Shown here: piece after piece, positions 56,593-64,000 of the stretch
Position numbering within the stretch: the first letter of the stretch is position 1
Layout of the letters: every line of letters begins with the position of its first letter
Assembly (NCBI GenBank): GCA_951799425.1
Contig: OX637392.1
Location: forward strand, 39,570,593 to 39,634,592
Direction of reading: 5' to 3'
DNA: 64,000 nucleotides
DNA from: Ilex aquifolium
Taxonomy: Eukaryota; Streptophyta; Magnoliopsida; Aquifoliales; Aquifoliaceae
Notes under the pieces: model-generated
Seen by the model: only the letters and a program-made list of their open reading frames with translations
Databases searched by the model: none
What the model was told of the DNA's origin: nothing
Program-made: the position numbers and the translations under genes

Positions 56593-57110
56593 ATGGCGGT
56601 GAATTCTTTGATTGCAAAATTCAACATGATGAAATTTGACGGTTCTGGGAATTTTGGATTATGGCAACAAAGGGTGAACGACATGTTGGCACAGCAAGGG
56701 ATGGCGAAGGCGTTAACCGGGAAGAAACCAGTGGATATGACCGATTTCGACTGGAAAGAACTCGATGCTCGAGCAGCTGGAACGATTCGGCTTTATCTAG
56801 CAGACAAGGTTGTATACCAAATCATAGATGAAACTTCTCCATTGGTTGTGTGGTTGAAACTATAGAGCCGGTATGTGTCAAAATCCCTAACGGACAAACT
56901 GTTCCTAAAATATAAGCTATATGGGCTAAAGATGATGGAAGGTACAGATTTGATTCAACATCTCAATACTTTTAAGGCTTAATGTGAAGTTTGAAGATGA
57001 AGATATGGCACTGATTTTATTAGTGTCTCTCCCTCTTTCATACGAACATATGGTAACCACTCTATTATGGGGTAAAGAAACCCTAGAATTAGAGGAAGTT
57101 GATTATGGTT
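56593..57110 (+). pseudogene. Gag N-terminal part of copia B
   Basis: ATG 56593 (MAVNSLIAKFNMMKFDGSGN), 11 bp after the PBS. TNT1-type gag: FGLWQQRVNDMLAQQGMAKA, DWKELDARAAGTIRLYLAD. A TAG at 56863-56865 breaks it; homology continues past it (SKSLTDKLFLKYKLYGLKMM, EGTDLIQHLNTF, then shifted frame up to KETLELEEV) until the Athila LTR starts. Confidence 0.85.
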
Positions 57111-57305
57111 AAATAATGTGAATATTTGTTGGAAACGATTAGTTATTTGCTTGGAAAAAGTTGGTAAGTGTGATGAGTTATTAAAGAATTTATGATATGT
57201 TAGTAAAAGATGAATTGTGTTTATTTTTGCAGGAAAATGCTTAAAAAATGGGGAAGAAATAAAGTGAAAAGGAAGCATAGTTGAAGAGAAACTTACTGGA
57301 AGACG

Positions 57306-57423
57306 CGTCCGGACGGTGGAATACCTTGCGTCCGGACGGAAGTGACAGAAGGTGAGGGCAGAAGAGTTGAAACACACTGGAAAGTGCGTCCGGACAGAAG
57401 AAAACACGCGTCCGGACGCGTGT
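57306..57423. repeat. CGTCCGGACG palindrome cluster in Athila LTR
   Basis: CGTCCGGACG at 57306-57315 and 57329-57338, CGTCCGGACA at 57387-57396, and a 20-bp perfect palindrome ACACGCGTCCGGACGCGTGT at 57404-57423. Confidence 0.97.
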
Positions 57424-57909
57424 CGACAGTTTGCCAACGCCAGTAGCAGAATTTTAATTCAATTAGATCTTTTCCCAAATAATCCTATAAATAGGAGACG
57501 ATGGCGGTGTAAAGGGGACTTTTTGGCAGGAGTGTTTTATTTTATTTTAATTTAGTTTTATTCTTCTGGTTTAATTTCATCATGTCTGGCTAAGATGTTT
57601 AGCTAGGGCTAGGGGAGGACCTCTCAGTGAAGTACGGTAATGTTATTGATTTATGAGCTTAATGGTATGTGATATTTTGTTAATTCAACTTTTGATTTAT
57701 AGTCAAGTTTTTGCTCTGTAAAAATTCTTGAGTCATTGTGTCTTATACTTTGATTGCTTGAATTTCCCTACGAGTCAAATAACTGGTTGTGTCCACACTT
57801 AAGTTGATTACAATTATTTCACACAATAATATAACTGAAGGATTACTTGGGTAAGTCATGAATTTGATTGTTAGGAGAGTTTGATTTATTGTAGACTCCA
57901 GGCACAGTA

Positions 57910-60350
57910 TGTGACACCCCTAAATCCGGGGGTCTATTGATTACCCATCAACCCGCGGAATACCCGTAGATACCGAGTAATTCGATATCACACCGTTATG
58001 CCCCATTTACCAGGGTCCATAACTTAACAAAATTCGGTCAGAGTCTCCTTTGTATGGGGAGCTCTACCCAAAACCCAACCTGTGCAATATATATTCAAAT
58101 GACCCATCCGAGGCCCAATATAAAGCAATGACCGCACCGGGTCCATTTATAAGTAAACATTGGCCACACCGGGTCCAACTATCCATACTTATATCAAAAC
58201 ATGCAAGGTTATTTAACACTATTTCATATAAGTTCTATTACAATTATTTGCAAAAGATTACATGTCCAAAACAAAATTTTCACAAGTGTTTTACATTAAT
58301 ACAAACTAAAGCCACATTCGGCTTTCTTCAAACATGAGGGTCCAAATTGGAGCCATCCGCCGATGTATTTCCCCAACCTGAAATGTTTTCCGTATAGGGA
58401 GAGCAACGCCCAGTAGAGTAATTTCCTACAGAGGCTACTCCCCACCTAAGTGCACATGCAATGTTCACATTCAACATTTCGTATTCACATCAACATTCCA
58501 AGTAAGAATATGCAACTCTATATTGGAATCTACCATGCCATGCTATGAAATGAGATGGGACTCACTCATGCCCCTTTAACCCGAGTCATCACCGACTCCC
58601 CCAACACAATGTCATGCCAATGTGTAGTAACCCCATCAACTGATGGAAAATACATCCAATGACCGTTTGAATTGAAATCATGTGTTTACAAAATCAAGTC
58701 ATTGTTGGATGTCACCCATTGAATGAGTGTTTATGTACATCAAAATCTTGTGTCTTGTTGGGCAACGGATTTTGGATTTTATACCGCCGGTTTCGTACAC
58801 CATACTACACTTTTCCGGAATTTCACCACAGGGGAGTGTATAAACAAGTCGCCGGGTCTTGCACCCGAGGGGGGGATCTACCCCTTCTTGCTATACCTAA
58901 CACAAGTTTTTCATGCAACATGCGGCCCAATGGGATCTTCGATCCGACCGTACCGATTCTACATATCAATCACCAAGAATGGTGTTTAATATCACAATGC
59001 ACTCACACCCAATATATGCGATGTCTTCGTGCATATGCAATGTAATGAACCATTGCACACAACAATTATGTCCAACATGCTATGAATGCCATATGGACCC
59101 ATTTCAACCACATATCTCAACATATGTCATAGTACTTGATATCTAATGCATATGCTTGCCATAATTCCTCACAATGTCAAAACATCAACTAGCATGTATT
59201 AACATTCATATCCAACATGTTATTACATAATCTAATGTCAATAACACCCTTAAGCATTAAGGCATAATATAACACATAACAGCCCATGTAATAGCCTACG
59301 TAACGGCCCTTACATAAGCCACAAAACAGCCCCCATATAAGCCACCAAAACAGCCCATATAAACCACCAAAACAGCCCACATAAACCACCATATAACAGC
59401 CCGTATATAGCCCACAAAATGGCCTAAAAACAGTCCGCAAAATGGCCTAAAAACAGTCCATAACATGGCCTAAAAACAGTCCGTACAATGGCCGAAAAAC
59501 AGTCCGTAATTCAGCTCCTTAACAGTCCAAAATTCAGCCCCTTAACAGCCCCTTAAACAACCCAAATTCAGCCCCTAAACCGGCCCTAGAACAGCCCTAA
59601 AGGAGAGGAGTAAAACCAAAGTAGGAAGAACCCTACCTCTTGTAGCGTAGAGTGAAGGTTAGAGCTTCAAGAACACCTCCAAAACTTCCAAAACTCTTGA
59701 TTTCCCAAATCTCCTCTTTTGGATCTTTGGTGAAATCACTCGTTCTTGGTGTGGTTGCATAGCCCTTGTCGCGGTGATCAACTTTAACTCTTGGTCCGAG
59801 TCGATCCGAGCGACGGAACTCCGAGAATCTTGGATTGAAGCTTGAAGAACTTATTTTTTTTCTTCTTTTTTCTCTCCTTTCTCTCTATGGCCGGCCAAGG
59901 GTGATGAATATGAGATATTTGTGCCTAAATATCTGATTTAGGTCAATATTTATAGTCGCAAATGAGCGGTCCACATCGCACCGCATATTTCCTACTTCCG
60001 GGTCCGTTTTTCGTCCCGAAACGATTCATTACATCCCGGTTTAAGTTCAAATTAATTTTATTTGAACTTTAACTTTAACTTAATTTCAAGGAAATTTTTT
60101 AAAAATATATTTATGGGGACCTTTAAAATGTCATTCGCCACGCAGTCGCCTCGAACGACGTGCAAAAATTCGACTATCTCGGAATTCGATGAAATTTGAC
60201 AGGGTGACTCGATTTCGCGATACGAATCCAACGGAGAACTCCGTTTCCTCATCTGAGGTCTAGAGCATGAGTATCTCAAATATGCATTAGGATGGCAAAT
60301 GACCATTTTCCCCTTATTCACAAAAAGTTCAAATTTACTCGGGTTTTACA
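57910..60350 (-). mobile_element. Solo chromovirus LTR, 2441 bp, inside Athila LTR
   Basis: TGTGACACCCC to TCGGGTTTTACA. The first ~1 kb is about 90% or more identical by eye to 22317-23330; the middle (59230-59640) is unrelated and holds a minisatellite; the last ~700 bp again resembles family members, partly closer to 5107-7555 (GGCCGGCCAA region). Flanks CAGTA and TATTA do not give a clean TSD. No internal region, so solo. No gene. Confidence 0.9.
59275..59600. repeat. Minisatellite of CAGCCC/CAGTCC units in the solo LTR
   Basis: Two phases: AAACAGCCCATATAAACCACC-like units (21 bp) and then AAATGGCCTAAAAACAGTCC units of about 23 bp (59415-59510), degenerating to AACAGCCCC. Confidence 0.9.
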
Positions 60351-60759
60351 TATTAAATACTTATGATCATCAATTAGTTCATTGATTTTTCTAGATAAAC
60401 TTTTAGTTATAAACAAAGGTGTTTTCTCGTTCTTATTGCTAAATTTGGTGACTTGAGTCAATCGACACTTGATTCTTGTCTAGGATTGAAAACTAAGTCT
60501 TTAATCATTATTGTATGGATTTGAGAGGGAGTACCTGATGGTCTAGTATTTTTCATATTGTTCTAATCACTTTAATTAGTTTTACCAATTCAAATACTCT
60601 TTTAAAACAAGATATCTTCACAAGTTTTTTACAGAATTTAGTGTGGTTTCTGGTGTTTCCACAGTTCCTTGAGAGTTCGTTCGACCTTGGTCTTCCGAGT
60701 CTATATTATTTTGCACAACCTACGCTTGGGTTTACATATTTGAAGTTGTAGCAAGTTTT

Positions 60760-60777
60760 TGGCGCCGTTGCCAGGGA
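60760..60777 (+). other. Primer-binding site (tRNA-Asp type), Athila
   Basis: TGGCGCCGTTGCCAGGGA, one mismatch from the complement of the plant tRNA-Asp 3' end; six bases after the LTR. Confidence 0.92.
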
Positions 60778-60947
60778 ATCTATTGAAAGACAAGGAGTCG
60801 TCATCACATTTATTGAGGTTTTTGGTATTTACGATTCGTCGGAGATCCGGTAACTTCGTTCCCTTTTTATTTTTATTTTGCTGAAATTTATTTTCTTGTT
60901 GTCTTTTAATTTTGTTTTATGTTTTATTTGTTTCTTTTAATTGTTTT
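60778..60947 (+). other. Leader of the Athila element
   Basis: T-rich leader before gag; no ORF. Confidence 0.5.
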
Positions 60948-62918
60948 ATGAGTTCTTGGCATCGTGACTTGAGTGGACGTCTAATAAAAGAAGATTTAGA
61001 CACTCTGTTTGGAACTCTTTTTGATTCATCTTATTCAAATCACATTTCTCATACAATGGCTGCAGATCCAAATAATAGGAGAAATATTTTTCCTGAACAT
61101 AAGGATCATGAAGATAGAAAAAGTAATCATGATGAGAATGATGTCGATAATCTGAATGCTAATCATGGTCGGACTTTGCATGAATATTGGCAACATGCAC
61201 GTCACACTGCACCCTCTTGCATCATCTTTCCATTAAATGCCACGAATTTTATTTTTAAACCTAGCATGATCGCATTACTTCCAAAATTTCATGGCATGGA
61301 ATCAAAAAACCTTTACTTGCATATTAGAGACTTTGAGAAGGTTTGTACCACATTTCATGATCAGACTGTGTCTGTGAATACAATCAGGTTGAAACTTTTT
61401 CCTTTTTCATTAAAGGAAAAAGCAAAAATTTGGTTGCATTCTCTCCAACCTAGGTCTATAGGCATATAGCCAGAGATGCAAAAAGAATTTTTGAAAAATT
61501 TTTTTTCCACACATCACGCAAACTCTTTTAAAAGGAAAATTATGAATTTTTCTCAGAAAGAGTCTGAAAATTTTTACCAAAGTTGTGATAGATTTAAAGA
61601 CCTTCTTGCATCTTGCTCACATCACGGTTATGAAAGCTGGTGTGTGGAAATGATGTGTAACGATGACTTTATGAATAAGGAATCGGATGAGGACTTTGAT
61701 TTTTTAGATCGTTTAGCCGAGAATGGACAATCTTGGGATACCACATCCCAAGAACCTCCCAAGAGTAAGAACACACAATCTTCATTGAGTGGGAGTAAGG
61801 ATCAGTTGAGGGATGAGGATGACCTAGGGGCTAGAATTGCTACATTGGCTAGGAGGGTTGAGGCTCTGGAGTTTAAAAAGGTTAATGAAATTGACACTGT
61901 CCCTATCGAGGAGATTTGTAGCATTTGTGAAATCCCTGGGCACCCCATAAAGGAGTGTCCAACAATTCCTGTTCTAAAAGAAGTTCTCCATGATCAAGCA
62001 AATGTTGCGAACACTTTTTCAAAGCCTTATAACAACCCATATTCTAATACATACAACCCTGGGTGGAAAAATTATCAAAATTTTAGTTGGAAAGGTGATA
62101 ATCATGCATCACAAATACCTCAGCAGAATTCCTCTGATTTTGTTCCCTACACTCCACCCCCAAAGAGGAATTTTGAGGAGGTATTGTCACAATTCATGCA
62201 GAGTCAAACCAATTTTAACAATCAAACCACACAGGCTATAAATGATATTAGGAGTACACTCACTAAATGTCATCAAGAAAAATGTAAGTTTCCAACCCAA
62301 CCCCAACCAAATCTGCAGGGTCAATTTAATGTGAGTGAGACTAGTACATTAGACACTATTCATGAGCAGGTAAAGTCTATCACCACACTTCGTAGTGGAA
62401 AATTAATTGACAAAACTATTCCTACTAAAGTTCAAAAATCTGATGAAATTTCAAAACCTACGAAGAGTGGTGATAAACTTGACCATTCTGAAATCATTAA
62501 GCCTGAGAGGTATCCGACATCTGCACCATTCCCACAGAGATTACTTACATCTGTCAAGCCAAACATGTACAATGATATGTTAGAAATTTTTAAGCAGGTG
62601 AAGATTAATATTCCCTTGTTGGATGCCATAAAGCAGATACCTTCTTATGCAAAGTTTTTGAAAGATTTGTGTACTATTAAATGGAAATTAAATGTGCAAA
62701 AGGAGACATTTTTGATTGAGCAGGTATCTTTCATCATACAATATAGGACTCCACCAAAATATAAAGACCATGGTTGTCCTACCATCTCATGTGTTATAGG
62801 CAACCATAAAATTGAACAGGCTTTATTAGATTTGGGAGCTAGTGTGAATTTGCTTCCTTACTCAGTTTATGAGCAATTAGGATTGGGGGAGTTAAAACCC
62901 ACTTCGGTTACACTATAG
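60948..62918 (+). pseudogene. Gag and protease N-terminal part of the Athila element
   Basis: ATG 60948 (MSSWHRDLSGRLIKEDLD). Capsid region: ALLPKFHGMESKNLYLHIRD, IRLKLFPFSLKEKAKIWLHS, then a TAG at 61467-61469 where Trp is usual, FLKNFFSTHHANSFKRKIMN, FKDLLASCSHHGYESWC. Around 61640 a short stretch usually present is missing. Knuckle CSICEIPGHPIKEC at about 61919-61960. The protease is reached with ALLDLGASVNLLPYSVYEQL (active-site DLGAS as normal for Athila) and ends at a TAG (62916-62918). Confidence 0.9.
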
Positions 62919-64000
62919 CTGGCTGACCGCTCAGTTAAAATACCAAGGGGTATGGTAGAGGATTTTTTGGTATAGGTTGATAATTTTTACTTTCTTGTAG
63001 ATTTTAGAATTTTGGATACTCAACCTGTGTTAAGTTCTAATGCTCAAATTCCTGTAATATTAGGCAGACCATTCATTACTACTTCAAATGCTCTAATTAA
63101 TTGCAGGAATGGTGTGATGAAATTATCTTTTGGTAATATGACATTATAACTTAATATTTTTAATGTTTGCAAACAACCAGGGCATGTTGATGAGGATGTG
63201 CATGAGATTAATATGATTGAGTCTATTGTACCAAACAGAGTATATGATTTTTCTTTGTTTGATCCACTTGAAACATGTTTGCTGGAACAACCTTCATTGT
63301 TAGAGATGAGTGAAGATAATTCTGAAATTAGTGAATTGATTGAATTGTTGAATTCTTCACAGGTTCTTGAAGTAAAGTATTAGAGACAAAAATTTGAGGA
63401 GCTACCACCAAGAACCAATCCATCAGTTCCATCAAGTGATAAAGCTCCCAAGCCTGACTTGAAACCATTACCGGTAGATTTAAAGTATGCATTTTTAAGA
63501 GATGATGAGACATTCCCGGTAATAATTTCTTCTCATTTAAGTTCGGCACAGGAAGGTATGTTACTACAACTTCTTAGACAGCATAAGGATGCTATTGGTT
63601 TGACTATAGCTGACATAAAAGGGATTAGTCCTTTAGTTTGCACTCACAAGATATACTTAGAAGATAATGCTAAAACATCTAGGGAGATGCAAAGGAGACT
63701 TAACCCACATATGAAAGAAGTTGTAAGAAATGAGGTGTTGAAATTGTTAGATGTAGGAATAATCTACCCTATTGCAGATAGTATGTGGGTAAATCCTACA
63801 CAGGTAGCCCCCAAGAAAGCAGGTGTCACTGCAATTGTCAATAATAATAATGAACTTGTACCAACTAGGACAATAACTAGTTGGAGAATGTGCATTGACT
63901 ACAGAAAATTAAATTCTGTGACTAGAAAAGATCACTTCCCTTTGCCTTTCATGGATCAAATTTTGGAAAGGGTGGCATCACGTATGTTTTACTGCTTTTT
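62919..64000 (+). pseudogene. Protease end, spacer and RT start of the Athila element
   Basis: After the TAG the frame continues (LADRSVKIPRGMVEDFLV, stop, VDNFYFLVDFRILDTQ, IPVILGRPFITTSNALINCR). A spacer with several stops follows (63148, 63381), then the RT start: VLKLLDVGIIYPIADSMWVN, VAPKKAGVTAIVNNNNELVP, SWRMCIDYRKLNSVTRKDHF, PLPFMDQILERVA. The window ends before the RT catalytic box. Same frame as gag. Confidence 0.9.

Larger units (their letters stand above)
56210..57116 (+). mobile_element. Ty1/copia element B (TNT1-like), 5' part
   Basis: LTR 56210-56567 (TGTTGGGATAGG to CACAACA, with TATATAAGTTAAG at 56412 as TATA-like box), PBS, and the start of gag, then replaced at about 57117 by the Athila element. 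The rest presumably lies right of the window. Confidence 0.85.
57117..60753 (+). repeat. 5' LTR of the Athila element, interrupted
   Basis: Own sequence 57117-57909 plus 60351-60753, about 1.2 kb, ending GAAGTTGTAGCA before AGTTTTTGGCGCC. Contains palindromes at 57306-57423. The 3' end parallels the LTR end at 1069 and the remnant ending at 11745. Confidence 0.8.
57117..64000 (+). mobile_element. Athila-type Ty3/gypsy element, cut by window end
   Basis: 5' LTR about 57117-60753 (interrupted by a chromovirus LTR), tRNA-Asp-type PBS 60760-60777, gag with knuckle, DLGAS protease and RT running off the window. Athila-type gag (LRLFPFSLKEKAKIWLHSL) and the long spacer between protease and RT are typical. 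Several stops make it defective. The left boundary is approximate (TGTGAATATTTG at 57117). Confidence 0.88.

Noticed and set aside
1..64000. Intact host protein-coding gene or tRNA/rRNA gene
   Set aside because: All strong coding similarity belongs to transposable elements or to fragmentary captured exons; no complete tRNA fold or rRNA block was found by reading.

Overview
This window is nuclear DNA of a flowering plant, almost certainly a eudicot, from a gene-poor, repeat-dense block. The signs are plant-type Ty3/gypsy lineages (chromovirus, Tat, Athila), TNT1-like Ty1/copia elements, CACTA, hAT and Mutator DNA transposons, tRNA-iMet and tRNA-Asp type primer-binding sites, and captured exons of plant genes with introns. 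I found no intact host gene, no rRNA or tRNA gene and nothing bacterial or organellar. The species cannot be fixed from the sequence.

Layout. (1) 1-10918: a decayed chromovirus on the minus strand (element A). Its gag is split by a solo chromovirus LTR (5107-7555, TSD GGTCA) and its integrase by an Athila-like LTR remnant (about 1044-2403). (2) 10919-11745: an LTR-like remnant. (3) 11746-16931: a decayed CACTA transposon whose transposase is split by a hAT element (12043-13706), which itself holds a long-TIR Mutator-like foldback element (12149-13095). (4) 17091-56037: one old minus-strand copia element (copia A, about 4.6 kb of its own sequence) stretched over 39 kb by four insertions: an 18.4-kb CACTA element (19478-37860, TSD TGA), a MITE (38307-38976), a 12.8-kb Tat-lineage Ty3/gypsy element (39481-52297, TSD ATGAC) and a solo chromovirus LTR inside its own LTR (53169-55678). 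The 18.4-kb CACTA contains a full-length chromovirus (22317-32120, TSD AACAC, both LTRs 2348 bp). (5) 56210-57116: a second copia (copia B), cut by (6) an Athila-type element running off the right edge (about 57117-64000), whose LTR carries a further chromovirus LTR (57910-60350).

Most notable content. The 18.4-kb CACTA has no recognisable transposase, but it carries exon-intron pieces of two apparently unrelated plant genes in the same orientation: an ARIA-like armadillo-repeat protein and a chloroplast/mitochondrial-type monodehydroascorbate reductase. It is therefore a gene-capturing CACTA. The Tat element carries, downstream of and antisense to gag-pol, two separate intron-containing genes that both resemble the 'putative gypsy-type transposon' domain family. 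LTRs of unrelated lineages carry clusters of short GC-rich palindromes at family-specific fixed positions.

Relative ages. Nesting plus LTR divergence counted by eye gives this order within block 4: copia A is oldest, then the CACTA, the MITE and the Tat element (LTRs about 2% apart), and the chromovirus inside the CACTA is youngest (22 differences in 2348 bp). Even that youngest element has five in-frame stops, so none of the elements here looks autonomous.
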